Source of the DNA: Tissierella sp. P1
Lineage (GTDB): Bacteria; Bacillota; Clostridia; Tissierellales; Tissierellaceae
Direction: 5' to 3'
Assembly (NCBI RefSeq): GCF_002266425.1
Contig: NZ_NPMN01000015.1
Coordinates: forward strand, 1-64,000
Length of the DNA: 64,000 nucleotides
The position numbers and the translations under genes were made by a program. Each line of letters starts with the position of its first letter. The first letter of the stretch is position 1. The notes beneath the pieces were generated by a model. That model did no database searches, was not told the DNA's origin, and worked only from the letters and a program-made list of their open reading frames with translations. This document shows, one piece after another, positions 1-8,904 of the stretch.

Positions 1-21
1 GGATAGATAAGTAATATTTAA

Positions 22-56
22 GGACAACTCCCAAGCTAAAGCTCCAGGGGTTGTCC
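22..56 (-). terminator. Probable terminator of the two-component operon
   Basis: The arms GGACAACTCC (22-31) and GGGGTTGTCC (47-56) pair with one G-U wobble. It lies just past the stop of the histidine kinase gene on the minus strand. The following T tract is weak, so efficiency is uncertain. Confidence 0.55.
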
Positions 57-76
57 CTATTATTTATATTTACTAT

Positions 77-1255
77 TTATCGTAAAGGCAATTCTACAGT
101 AACTTTTGTTCCTACATTTATTTTGCTATCAATATCAATGTTACCAGAATGATTGTCTATGATCCATTTTGCTATAGATAGTCCCAGACCTGTTCCCCCA
201 CTTTCTCTGGTTCTTGATTTGTCAGTCCTATAAAATCTATCAAAGATATGAGGAAGATGTTCTTTTGAAATCCCTATACCACTATCTTCTATAGTTATTA
301 CAGCTTTGCCATTTCTTTCATAAGACATTAATTTTACAGTACCTCCAGCAGGAGTATATTTTATACTATTATCTAGAAATATTCTTAATGCTTCTTTTAT
401 GAGGTTTTTATCTGCTTTTACAATGATCTCCTCATTTTTTTCAATGGTTATTATGTGACTATCATCAATTAATTTAGTTTCTGTTAATATTTCTTCTATG
501 AGTTTGCTGAGAGGAAAATCTTCTTTAGCTACTTTTTGAGTATGTTTATCTCCACGAGCTAGGAAAAGTAGATTTTCAACGAGGTTTTTCATGTTTTCAG
601 ATTCATTTTTAATGGCTTCAAGAGACTCTTCAAGAACTTCTTTATCATCTTTTCCCCATCTATTAAGCAGGTTTGTATATCCTTGTATTACTGAAATAGG
701 GGTTCTGAGCTCATGGGATGCATCAGAAATAAATTGATTTTGTTTTTCTATGGATTCTTCAAGCCTGTTGAGGGTGTCATTAAAGGTTATAGCAAGATCT
801 TTTAATTCATTTTTCGATCCCCTTACGTCTAGCCTTTTATCTAGGTCATTTATAGATATTTCTTTTACCATTTTTGTCATCGTATCTATTGGAGAAAGAA
901 GTTTTCTGCTTGCCTTTGATCCAATCAATACTATAAGAAGTATACCTAATACATTAGAAGCTAATAGGATAAGTGCCAAGATTGTTACATAATCATAATA
1001 AGGAGTATTACCAACATAGCGTATGAATCCTACTATGATAAGAGTATTAGTTATAATAGATATTAATATAAAAATAAATACGTAACTAAGGGTTAGTTTA
1101 AATGTTATAGAGAATCTAAGTCTATTACTTATTTTTTCTATAGATTTCTTTAATAAGTCAAATAAGAATTGCAATATATACACTGCAATATACAATACAT
1201 TCTTAATAATTTTATATAAAAATGTAAATACTGGCCCTAGATTTGATTTATTCAT
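77..1255 (-). CDS. Sensor histidine kinase (HAMP-HisKA-HATPase), ArlS-like
   Basis: Membrane sensor kinase of 392 residues that should autophosphorylate and pass phosphate to the regulator encoded just upstream. Two hydrophobic segments lie at about residues 50-75 and 90-112, with only a short loop between them, so there is no large external sensor domain. A HAMP linker follows, then the H-box SHELRTP near residue 181, an N-box (NSIKYTP), the G1 box DSGIGIS, the F-box FDRFYR and the G2 box GGTGLGLSI. All the catalytic boxes look intact. The ATG overlaps the end of the response regulator gene by eight bases, which implies translational coupling. The architecture resembles ArlS-type kinases; the signal and targets cannot be read from the sequence. 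Confidence 0.93.
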   Translation of the reverse strand: MNKSNLGPVFTFLYKIIKNVLYIAVYILQFLFDLLKKSIEKISNRLRFSITFKLTLSYVFIFILISIITNTLIIVGFIRYVGNTPYYDYVTILALILLASNVLGILLIVLIGSKASRKLLSPIDTMTKMVKEISINDLDKRLDVRGSKNELKDLAITFNDTLNRLEESIEKQNQFISDASHELRTPISVIQGYTNLLNRWGKDDKEVLEESLEAIKNESENMKNLVENLLFLARGDKHTQKVAKEDFPLSKLIEEILTETKLIDDSHIITIEKNEEIIVKADKNLIKEALRIFLDNSIKYTPAGGTVKLMSYERNGKAVITIEDSGIGISKEHLPHIFDRFYRTDKSRTRESGGTGLGLSIAKWIIDNHSGNIDIDSKINVGTKVTVELPLR

Positions 1256-1931
1256 CTTTTAATTGATACCCCACTCCTCGAATAGTATGGATGAATTTTT
1301 TATTATATTTATCATCAATTTTACTTCTAAGATAACGTATATATACGTCTACTACATTTGTATCTCCTACATAATCATAGCCCCAAACTTTTTCCAGAAT
1401 ATTATCTCTTGTCAAGACAATCCCTTTATTTAGCATAAGATATTTAAGTAAATCAAATTCTTTTTTAGTTAGATCAATAGGGTCTTTATCATAGGTTAAA
1501 GAGTATTTATCCATATCAAGAACTAATTTATCTATTTGAATAATATTTGGCTCAGTAGCAGGAATTCTACTATGTTTAAAGATTACCCTTATTCTAGCTA
1601 ATAATTCTTCTATTGCAAAGGGCTTTGTAATATAATCGTCAGCTCCTATGTCTAGCCCCATTACCTTGTCCATTACTTCATCTTTAGCTGTAAGCATGAT
1701 AACAGGAACTTGAGAGGTTGTTCTTAATCTTCTCAATATCTCCATCCCATTTAGAGATGGAAGCATTACATCTAATAGAATAAGGTCATAGTCTTTTTGG
1801 AGGGCTTTTTCTAATCCAAGTCTTCCATCTTGTTCAGTATTTACAATATAGCCTTCATGTTCAAGTTCTAACTGAAGAAATCTACTTATTTTGATCTCAT
1901 CTTCTATAATTAAGATTTTTTTATTATCCAT
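1248..1931 (-). CDS. OmpR/PhoB-family response regulator, ArlR-like
   Basis: DNA-binding partner of the downstream kinase. The receiver domain shows the acidic pocket (IIEDE), the phospho-acceptor in LILLDVMLPSLNG, the switch threonine in MLTAKDE and the lysine in ITKPF. The C-terminal winged helix ends with VDVYIRYLRSKID and HTIRGVGYQL, typical of the OmpR class. I place the start at 1931, where an ATG follows AAGGAGTG by about eight bases; an upstream in-frame ATG at 1955 has no such site. First gene of a two-gene operon. Confidence 0.93.
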   Translation of the reverse strand: MDNKKILIIEDEIKISRFLQLELEHEGYIVNTEQDGRLGLEKALQKDYDLILLDVMLPSLNGMEILRRLRTTSQVPVIMLTAKDEVMDKVMGLDIGADDYITKPFAIEELLARIRVIFKHSRIPATEPNIIQIDKLVLDMDKYSLTYDKDPIDLTKKEFDLLKYLMLNKGIVLTRDNILEKVWGYDYVGDTNVVDVYIRYLRSKIDDKYNKKFIHTIRGVGYQLKDE

Positions 1932-1992
1932 AACAACCACTCCTTTAAATATCATTATACTATCTTTATGATTCTAGAAACAGTATAAATAA

Positions 1993-2017
1993 AACCTGCT
2001 GATTTATTCAGCAGGCT
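1993..2017 (-). terminator. Rho-independent terminator after the UBA/DUF4342 gene
   Basis: CCTGCTGA (1995-2002) and TCAGCAGG (2008-2015) form a perfect eight-pair stem. On the minus strand it is followed by a T-rich tract, directly past the stop at 2025. Confidence 0.8.
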
Positions 2018-2024
2018 CTATTTA

Positions 2025-2477
2025 TTATTTAAATTCATTTACAATTTTATCTGTAGCAGAAGTTAAGTCATTAGATATCTTATCAATTTTATCGTTTATG
2101 CTACATTCTTCTCCATTATCTTTTTCAAGCCTTATCTTATGATGTGTCAATACAAGTAAAAGTATTACAGCTATGGAGAAAGGTAAAGTAAATACTCCTA
2201 TTGTTAAGGCAATTAAGGAAGAAATATTTAATACGGTCTTTTCATTTTTATATATGATAAAATTGATTTTATTTAATCTTGATGCAGAATCTTGAATGTT
2301 TTTCATAAAAGAAGAATCTTTAATTCCTCCTTCAGATTTTATTTTATTTTGTTCTTCAAGGAAAGATAAAGTTTCAACTATACTTCCATTAAATTTTTCT
2401 AATGCTTCCTTAGCTTCCTTATAACTTACATTGGCTCTTTTTCTTATTAAATCAATTTGTTCAAGAGTAATTTCCAT
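2025..2477 (-). CDS. UBA-like plus DUF4342 domain protein
   Basis: A 150-residue protein. Residues 1-42 resemble the UBA/TS-N fold (VSYKEAKEALEKFNGSIVETLSFLEE). Residues about 70-115 match the DUF4342 pattern, with a strongly hydrophobic stretch (SLIALTIGVFTLPFSIAVIL) that probably enters the membrane. The tail is charged. It starts from an ATG with a clear GGAGG site. It stands alone between terminators. The family has no established function. Confidence 0.8.
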   Translation of the reverse strand: MEITLEQIDLIRKRANVSYKEAKEALEKFNGSIVETLSFLEEQNKIKSEGGIKDSSFMKNIQDSASRLNKINFIIYKNEKTVLNISSLIALTIGVFTLPFSIAVILLLVLTHHKIRLEKDNGEECSINDKIDKISNDLTSATDKIVNEFK

Positions 2478-2637
2478 TTTAATACCTCCATTTGATTATT
2501 TTCTATATTTATATAATAAAGTAATATAATTAAAAGATTATTAACTGAAGATTAAAATTTCATTAGAAAATAATGCTTTTCAAAACCTATGATGAAATTT
2601 CAGAGTTTTTAAATAGTATATAAAGGCAGGAATTAAT

Positions 2638-2680
2638 AAAACTAGCCTCTTTGCTATATAGCAGAGAGGCTAGTTTTTTC
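2638..2680 (-). terminator. Terminator after the exported flavoprotein gene
   Basis: An imperfect hairpin with arms ACTAGCCTCT and AGAGGCTAGT. It has T-rich sequence on both sides, so it may act in both directions; it lies directly downstream of the minus-strand flavoprotein gene. Confidence 0.8.
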
Positions 2681-2687
2681 TAAATTA

Positions 2688-4487
2688 TTATTGATTATTT
2701 TTTGCTGCATTTTCTCCAGCAATTTTTCCAAATACACTAATATCAGCTAATGCATTTCCTCCTAAACGGTTAGTACCATGAATACCTCCAGTAACTTCAC
2801 CAGCTGCATAAAGTCCGGGTATTACATTTCCATTATTATCTAATACCTGTGCACTTGTATTGATCTGTATTCCTCCCATTGTATGGTGAACAGTTGGAAC
2901 TCTTGCACCTGCATAGAAAGGTGCAGTATCAATTTTAAACTGATATAGAGTTCTACCAAATTCATCTGTTTTACTAGTTTCAACACAACTATTAAACTTA
3001 TTAACAGATTCTACTAAGTTTTCAGGATTAATCCCTATTTGTTTAGCAAGGTCTTCTAAGGTATCAGCTTTATAAGCTCTACCCTCTGTAACTAACTCAT
3101 CAATACTTTCATTAAAGTGATTTCTAACATCGCCAGTGGGATATGAATGACTATCAAGAATTACCCACATGAAGGAGTCTTCTTGTTCAAATAATGCCTT
3201 TGTCATTACGTCTCTACGAGCTCCTTCGTCAACAAAACGATTTCCGCTTTTATTTACGAAGATACGATTTTCAACACCTTGTTCGATATTTCCACTTAAG
3301 CTTCCTGTATTAGGATCTCCCATAGGCAATAATTGAATTTGTTCCATATCTATAAGATTTGCACCTATTGCCTTTGCCATAGCTAGCCCATCTCCTGTTG
3401 CACCAGGATGATTTGTAGTTTTAAGATTTGTCAATGACGGCCAATTCTTATTATATTCATCTCTCATTTCAACATTTCCTGCAAAACCGCCAGTTGCTAT
3501 AATTACGCCATTATTAGATTTAAGGATTAATTCTCCATCTGGGCTTTTAGCTTTAACACCTATAACTTTGTTATTTTTCATTATAAGTTCAGTAGCTTCT
3601 GTATTAACTAATACTTCCATTTCAGTATTATTTTCTTTGATATAGTTCATATAGGTATTGATAAATCCTGTACCTAAAGGTTCAACTGGTGCATGAGCTC
3701 TAGGCCATAGTCCACCAAGAACAGTATGAAGTGTATCTTTGAACTCCATACCCATACTTTCTAGCCATTCAATGGTAGGGTAAGCATTATCAACTAATAT
3801 TCTTATAAGTTCTGGATTTCCAAGCTTATCTCCACCTTCATAGGTTTGTTGAAAGTGTTTATCTACAGAATCCTCTATACCTTGTGCTTCCTGTCTTTTA
3901 GGGTCAACAGCATTATAAGATGCACCAGAGATCATGGTATTTCCTCCAACTCTAGGCATTTTTTCTAGTATGATTACACTTGCCCCATTTTGATGTGCTG
4001 ATACTGCAGCGGCTAATCCAGCACCACCTCCACCTATTACAACAACATCAACTTGTTTTTCCGTAACAGTAGCTGAAGAAAAGTCATTCCCAACAGTTTT
4101 TTCTTTTAGAGCTTCAATATTTGCTCCAGCCTTTTCTAAAGCTTGACCAACAGCCTCTAATATAGCATTACTTGACATTGTAGCACCTGCAACAGTATCA
4201 ATCCCCAAACCTTGAGCTTCAATAATTTGAAGAGGAAGATCGTCAATAGCTAAATCGCTTACACCTGGGGTCTCATTATGCTCTAATACTTTAATATCTG
4301 TTATTTCATCTTCAGTTACTGTAACTTCGACTTTTACTGTACCATTAATTCCTTTTCCTTCACCTATGTATTTACCCGGTTTAAATAAAGTAGAATTATT
4401 TGTTTCAGTAGCTTTTTTACATCCTGCCAACGATAAAACCATAGAAATTACTAATAATAAGGACAATAACCTTTTAAAATTTTTCAA
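2688..4487 (-). CDS. Exported FMN/FAD flavoprotein reductase (fumarate/urocanate reductase family)
   Basis: Predicted lipoprotein (signal peptide with lipobox LAGC, Cys23) of 599 residues acting outside the membrane. Residues about 36-120 are an FMN-binding domain whose GATMSS (101-106) matches the site where ApbE attaches FMN to threonine (Thr103). From about residue 146 a FAD-binding domain begins (VVVIGGGGAGLAAA). The conserved active-site regions are present: EGARRDV, HHTMGG and GTNRLGGNALAD. Family members reduce fumarate, urocanate or related enoates as terminal electron acceptors; the substrate here is unknown. The start is TTG at 4487, six bases after AGGGGGAG. A divergent TetR gene and palindromes over the promoter suggest substrate-induced control. 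No ApbE or electron-donor gene is nearby. Confidence 0.9.
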   Translation of the reverse strand: MKNFKRLLSLLLVISMVLSLAGCKKATETNNSTLFKPGKYIGEGKGINGTVKVEVTVTEDEITDIKVLEHNETPGVSDLAIDDLPLQIIEAQGLGIDTVAGATMSSNAILEAVGQALEKAGANIEALKEKTVGNDFSSATVTEKQVDVVVIGGGGAGLAAAVSAHQNGASVIILEKMPRVGGNTMISGASYNAVDPKRQEAQGIEDSVDKHFQQTYEGGDKLGNPELIRILVDNAYPTIEWLESMGMEFKDTLHTVLGGLWPRAHAPVEPLGTGFINTYMNYIKENNTEMEVLVNTEATELIMKNNKVIGVKAKSPDGELILKSNNGVIIATGGFAGNVEMRDEYNKNWPSLTNLKTTNHPGATGDGLAMAKAIGANLIDMEQIQLLPMGDPNTGSLSGNIEQGVENRIFVNKSGNRFVDEGARRDVMTKALFEQEDSFMWVILDSHSYPTGDVRNHFNESIDELVTEGRAYKADTLEDLAKQIGINPENLVESVNKFNSCVETSKTDEFGRTLYQFKIDTAPFYAGARVPTVHHTMGGIQINTSAQVLDNNGNVIPGLYAAGEVTGGIHGTNRLGGNALADISVFGKIAGENAAKNNQ

Positions 4488-4545
4488 TAAAACTCCCCCT
4501 TTTTATATTTTAATGTTTAAAATATTTTATTATGAACTAATTCGA

Positions 4546-4572
4546 TGAATGCATTCAGTGAATGAATTCATT
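4546..4572. promoter_or_regulatory. Twin palindromic operator, probable TetR site
   Basis: Two perfect 12-base palindromes, TGAATGCATTCA (4546-4557) and AATGAATTCATT (4561-4572), lie side by side. The second overlaps the -10 box of the flavoprotein promoter and the first covers the region just past the expected start of transcription. The adjacent divergent TetR gene is the obvious candidate binder (inference). Confidence 0.7.
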
Positions 4573-4598
4573 ATATAATTTGGTTAATAAAATGTCAA
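4570..4598 (-). promoter_or_regulatory. Promoter of the exported flavoprotein gene
   Basis: On the minus strand, TTGACA (4593-4598) and TATAAT (4570-4575) are separated by 17 bases, a full consensus sigma-A promoter. Confidence 0.85.
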
Positions 4599-4634
4599 TA
4601 ATGTTTAATAAATATTTATCAAAAGAGTATAATT

Positions 4635-4662
4635 TTGACAAAACACTATTGTGATGTATAAT
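4635..4662 (+). promoter_or_regulatory. Promoter of the TetR gene
   Basis: TTGACA (4635-4640) and TATAAT (4657-4662) with a 16-base spacer, about 30 bases ahead of the TetR start codon. Confidence 0.8.
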
Positions 4663-4693
4663 TTATATAATAATAGTCTAAGGGAGAATTAAT

Positions 4694-5272
4694 ATGAATA
4701 AAAGACTTAATAAGAGGCAAATTCAGGCACAGATTACCTATGAAAATATCTACAATGCTGCCATGAGTTTAGTTGAAAAAAAAGGATTTGAAAATATTAC
4801 TGTAGAGGAAATATGCACTAAGGCTGGTGTATCTGTAGGTTCATTTTATAACTATTTTAAATCAAAGCAAGATATATTGAATGAAATATTTAGAATAGCA
4901 GATGATTATTTCTTAAATACTGTTTCAAATGTATCAACTGGACAAGATGCTTATGAAAATATAGTAAATTTCTTTGCACACTATGCTAAGTACTGTGAAG
5001 CTATAAAGATAGATCAATTAAAACAGATATATAGTACAAGTAATATTTTATTTATAGAAGAAGGTAGGCATATGCAATCTGTATTAAAAGATATAATAGA
5101 TGCTGGAAAAGAATCGGGCCAAATAAATACAGATATGCAATCAGAGGAAATTGTAAGATATCTGTTTATTTCACTAAGAGGAGTAATATTTGATTGGTGT
5201 TTGCATGGTGGAAGCTATGATTTAGTTGAATTTGTTACTAATTATACAAGACGATTGATAAGAGTTATATAA
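4694..5272 (+). CDS. TetR/AcrR-family transcriptional regulator
   Basis: A 192-residue regulator. The N-terminal helix-turn-helix is clear (ITVEEICTKAGVSVGSFYNYFKSKQDIL, residues about 35-62), and the rest is an all-helical ligand and dimer domain. It starts from an ATG after AAGGGAG. It is transcribed away from the exported flavoprotein gene, with two palindromes between them, so it most likely represses that gene until a substrate-related ligand binds (inference from context). A strong terminator follows. Confidence 0.9.
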   Translation: MNKRLNKRQIQAQITYENIYNAAMSLVEKKGFENITVEEICTKAGVSVGSFYNYFKSKQDILNEIFRIADDYFLNTVSNVSTGQDAYENIVNFFAHYAKYCEAIKIDQLKQIYSTSNILFIEEGRHMQSVLKDIIDAGKESGQINTDMQSEEIVRYLFISLRGVIFDWCLHGGSYDLVEFVTNYTRRLIRVI

Positions 5273-5357
5273 AATTCATTAGAAGATAAAATATAAATCA
5301 TTAAAAATTATAATGAAGCCTTGAAATCTGAAAATAATATGAAAAATAATATTAAAT

Positions 5358-5395
5358 AAAGATATCCCCCAAGATAATTGAGGGATATCTTTATT
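5358..5395 (+). terminator. Terminator of the TetR gene
   Basis: The stem GATATCCC/GGGATATC, extended by AAA/TTT pairs, is followed by a T-rich tail. Confidence 0.8.
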
Positions 5396-5430
5396 TGATT
5401 TTTAGATAAAACTCAACAAATGCATAAAAA

Positions 5431-5480
5431 TTAGATAATTATCTAATTTTATATTGACATTAGATAATTATTTGTATAAT
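5431..5480 (+). promoter_or_regulatory. Promoter and palindromic operator of the MFS/ArsR operon
   Basis: A perfect 16-base palindrome, TTAGATAATTATCTAA, occupies 5431-5446. TTGACA is at 5454-5459 and TATAAT at 5475-5480 (15-base spacer). A second copy that keeps the first 12 bases, TTAGATAATTAT, starts at 5460 between the two boxes. The ArsR-type protein encoded at the end of this operon is the likely binder. Confidence 0.75.
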
Positions 5481-5514
5481 GTATAGTAAAGAGATAATAC
5501 AGGGAGGTAGTGCA

Positions 5515-6826
5515 ATGAATTTAAAACTTATTAAACGAAAAGATTTTTCCTTATTAATATTAGGTAAGTTAGTTTCTTTGCTAGGTAGCAATATGCAGCA
5601 ATTTGCATTATCATTATACGTGTTAGCACTTACTGGATCTGCTACAATTTTTGCATCTATGTTGTCAATATCTATTTTACCAAGAATAATATTATCTCCT
5701 ATAGCTGGAGTATTTGGAGATTGGTTTGATAGAAAAAAACTATAGTATTATTGGACTTCTTAAATTCAATCATAATTGGGACATTTGCAGTAATTTATAT
5801 AATCAATGGAGGTATATCTATTCCTATGATTTATATTTTAGTTATTCTATTAGAAATTACTGAAATATTTTTTCACTCAGCAATGTCAGCAGTTTTACCT
5901 AGTATAGTAGAGAAAGAAGAATTATTAGAAGCTAATTTACTAAATTCTCTTGTAATGAATATAGGAAATATATTGGCGCCTGTTTTGGCATCTTTTATTT
6001 ATGGGACTTTTGGTATGAGGGTTATATTGATAGTAAACTCTATTAGCTTTCTATTATCTGCTATTAGTGAGATGTTTATAAATATACCTAAGAATCATAA
6101 AGCTCCAAAGAAGATTAATATGAATGTTTTTAAGACAGATTTAATGGAGGGAATAAATATAATTAAGAGCAATAGACTAATATCTACTATGATAAGTCTA
6201 GGAACCATAATTAATTTTTGCATAGGACCTTTATTTTCCATTGGATTGATATTTATAATTAAAGAAGTATTAAAAACCAATGACTTTCAATTTGGTATTT
6301 TTCAAATGATCTTATCAGCATCTATGCTAGTAGCACCAATTCTCTGTGGTAGTATTATTAAGAAAGTAAAAATAGGTAGGCTCTGTTTTACAAGCTTTAT
6401 ATTTATATCTTTTCTAATATTAATTATGGCAATTATACCATCAAATATATTTGTAAATGCTTTTAATACAAATATAATTCCATATATTGGATTGCTGAGT
6501 ATTTCATTTATGGTAGGTATATTAGCTACCGTGGCTAATATAGCTTTAGGTACTCTTTTCAATCAAATAGTTCCTTTGGAACTGATGGGAAGAACATCGA
6601 CAGTTTTTAACTTAGCAGTTACAGTGTTTATCCCAATAGGCAAATGCTTTTTGGATTTCTATATGATATAATACTTCCAAGTATTGTAATAATCATAAGT
6701 GGATTTATATTGGTTATAACTGTTATGAAATATAAGGCTGCCTTAATAAGCTATGATGAATTAGAAGATAAGTCAGAAATTAAACGAGAATCTGAATTAA
6801 TAGGAGATGTGATAAATGAAGTTTAA
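5515..6826 (+). pseudogene. MFS multidrug-type exporter, broken by two frameshifts
   Basis: A 12-helix major facilitator of the macrolide/drug-efflux type is encoded in three frames. The first part, from ATG 5515 (after GGGAGG), carries the loop motif GDWFDRKK and stops after it. One extra A in the A7 run at 5733-5739 would restore reading into the second part (5751 on). A second single-base loss near 6640 would join that to a last part ending at 6826. Each junction reads through smoothly once one base is restored. The final codons overlap the ArsR-type gene by 11 bases. Either a recent pseudogene or sequencing error; the repaired protein would export a hydrophobic compound sensed by the downstream regulator (inference). 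Confidence 0.8.
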
Positions 6827-7925
6827 GTTTTATCCTATAGAAAGTAGAATATATGATTTTTTGGAGTTTCCAAATTTAATCTTTGTTAAGGAACGTTATG
6901 AAAATTCAAAGGAAGATTATGACTACGAAAAATTTCCAATGGATGATTACTTTGATTTAATTAATAAGGTAGAAGATAAATTAAAACCATATGCAAAAGA
7001 AATAGAATTGTTTTATATGAACAATTTTGTTGGAGATTATGATTTTATAGGATTAATTTCAAAGACAAAAAGAATATTTGGTTATGAAAATGAAAAAAAA
7101 TATTTGGAAATGTTATCAACTTTAAATGAAAAAGACATTAATCAATGCATTGCTTATTCGATAATTTCAAGAAATGAAAATAATCACCAATATTCAGATG
7201 AGATTATGAACAAGGCTGAAACCATTAGTCTAAATAAAAATGAATTAGTTTCAATTATAAAGGATTTGCCAATTGAAGCATCTACAAAATGGACTCTGTT
7301 TTTAATCGTGGAAGAACCTACTAAGTATATGAAAACATATATTGATTTAATGAATAAACTACTGCCTATCTTCGAGGAAATTTATTCATTATATGAAAAT
7401 GAAGTAAAAGCTTATGGACAGTATCTAGTAGACTTCTTAAATAAAAATGGTGCAAAAGGCTTGGAAGAAATAACTTATTCTATAATTGACCCCAAAATTA
7501 TGAATAATGAAGAAAACAATATATTAATTTCTCTAATAATGCCTATGGCTATTGCCATATCAGATGTAGGTAAGTACCATTATGTAGCCTGGGGATTGAA
7601 AATGGAAAAGGCTTTTAGAAAAATGAAGGAAATAAATGAGAATAAAATAAATGGAAGGATACAGGTTTTCAAAAACCTAGGAGATAAAACTAGGTATGAA
7701 GTATTAAAATTAATATCTTCAGGAGAAACATCTACAAAAGAAATAGCAAATGCTTTAGGTGTATCTAGTGCAACCATATCTTACCATATAAACAATTTGC
7801 TTCAGGCTAAGGTTATAAAACTTGATAGAATTGATAATAAGTATGGATGTGTAGTAGATTACGAATTACTTGATAAGGTTATAAAAGACTTTAAAGAAGA
7901 TTTAATGTTTCCAAAAGAATCTTAA
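6816..7925 (+). CDS. ArsR-type helix-turn-helix regulator with long N-terminal domain
   Basis: A 369-residue protein. Residues about 275-345 form a winged helix of the ArsR type (KNLGDKTRYEVLKLISSGET, then STKEIANALGVSSATISYHI). The first 270 residues are helical and charged, with no domain I recognise, and may sense the exporter substrate. It overlaps the end of the MFS reading frame by 11 bases, so the two are co-translated and probably self-regulated through the palindrome at 5431. No metal-binding cysteine cluster is visible. Confidence 0.8.
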   Translation: MKFKFYPIESRIYDFLEFPNLIFVKERYENSKEDYDYEKFPMDDYFDLINKVEDKLKPYAKEIELFYMNNFVGDYDFIGLISKTKRIFGYENEKKYLEMLSTLNEKDINQCIAYSIISRNENNHQYSDEIMNKAETISLNKNELVSIIKDLPIEASTKWTLFLIVEEPTKYMKTYIDLMNKLLPIFEEIYSLYENEVKAYGQYLVDFLNKNGAKGLEEITYSIIDPKIMNNEENNILISLIMPMAIAISDVGKYHYVAWGLKMEKAFRKMKEINENKINGRIQVFKNLGDKTRYEVLKLISSGETSTKEIANALGVSSATISYHINNLLQAKVIKLDRIDNKYGCVVDYELLDKVIKDFKEDLMFPKES

Positions 7926-7935
7926 TAAATATAGA

Positions 7936-7972
7936 TTTACCCTCTTATTCATTATGATTAAGAGGGTAAAAT
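7936..7972. terminator. Shared terminator between convergent genes
   Basis: The stem TTTACCCTCTTA/TAAGAGGGTAAA has A/T-rich sequence on both sides, between the ArsR-type gene (plus) and rsiV-like gene (minus). Confidence 0.8.
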
Positions 7973-8010
7973 TATTTTTAAATATTTAAGGGGTAATTTA
8001 CTAAAACTTA

Positions 8011-8904
8011 TTACTTTATATACTCATTTCCTACTAAGATGTCAGATATTGCTTCTGTTGGAACAACAAACTCAGGTGTACCCATGTATCCAGGAGCTAC
8101 TTCGTATTTATCAAATGAAATCACTAATTTTCCTTTATCATTGATATAAAAACTTTGTTCATTTGAAATTTTTTCAAATAGTTCTATAGGTTCTTCTCCT
8201 TCTTCAACCCAATAAAATTTGTCTTCGTCGGATTTCATTTGCTCTTTCATCTGACTTTTAATATTATTGCTGATGATATCCACATAAGTATCATCTTTAA
8301 ATAAACTAGGTAACGTTATCAAAATTTGTTTTTCTTTATCTATAGTATCGTATTTGAATGTTGTTGAAGATGAAGCTACCGTGTTTACAACATAACGACC
8401 TATGGAAAGTATTTTATCTGTATCAGTTTTGACTATATATCCATTGTCTACTCCTAAATGACCTCCCCCTGCTTCTTCTAGTTCCTTTATGTCTTTCATA
8501 AATTGGTCATATAATTCCTTACTTTCATTTAAATATTTTTCATTTAAACTATTTTGCAATTCTTTATTTTCTAGTCCTTGTATTTCTGGAACTTTGATAT
8601 TTGCATCATAATTATTTTCATCTACTTTATACTCTCTGAAAGTCAATACCTGTACTATGCCGCCTACAACAGGTACTTTTGACAATGTATCTGCAAGTAC
8701 TGGACTAGTATTCACTCCTGCTGTTAATAGAACAACGGATGCAGCCACTGAAGCTGATGCTATCTTTATTTTTTTAATATTATTTTTTCTTTTCATGTTT
8801 TTCCTCCCCTGTTTTATTGAACTTCTTACTAAAAGGTCTAATTCTTCTGGAATTTGAATATCTATATGTTCTTGTTTTAGTTGTTCTAACTTTCTGTTAT
8901 CCAT
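8011..8904 (-). CDS. Membrane anti-sigma factor, RsiV-like (DUF4163/DUF3298)
   Basis: A 297-residue protein with a cytoplasmic N-terminus (residues 1-50), one transmembrane segment (ASASVAASVVLLTAGV) and an external domain with the character of DUF4163/DUF3298. That family includes B. subtilis RsiV, which holds SigV inactive until lysozyme triggers its cleavage. I choose ATG 8904 because AAGGAGG sits just upstream; the longer frame from 8928 has none. It overlaps the sigma factor gene by eight bases. The trigger here may or may not be lysozyme. Confidence 0.82.
   Translation of the reverse strand: MDNRKLEQLKQEHIDIQIPEELDLLVRSSIKQGRKNMKRKNNIKKIKIASASVAASVVLLTAGVNTSPVLADTLSKVPVVGGIVQVLTFREYKVDENNYDANIKVPEIQGLENKELQNSLNEKYLNESKELYDQFMKDIKELEEAGGGHLGVDNGYIVKTDTDKILSIGRYVVNTVASSSTTFKYDTIDKEKQILITLPSLFKDDTYVDIISNNIKSQMKEQMKSDEDKFYWVEEGEEPIELFEKISNEQSFYINDKGKLVISFDKYEVAPGYMGTPEFVVPTEAISDILVGNEYIK

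Noticed and set aside
750..992. Plus-strand reading frame opposite the histidine kinase gene
   Set aside because: It is a shadow of the kinase frame, has no ribosome binding site and no family features; the same holds for other antisense frames.
5720..5760. Programmed frameshifting in the A7 run of the MFS gene
   Set aside because: The same kind of fault occurs in many unrelated genes here, and a second break later in the gene would also need shifting.
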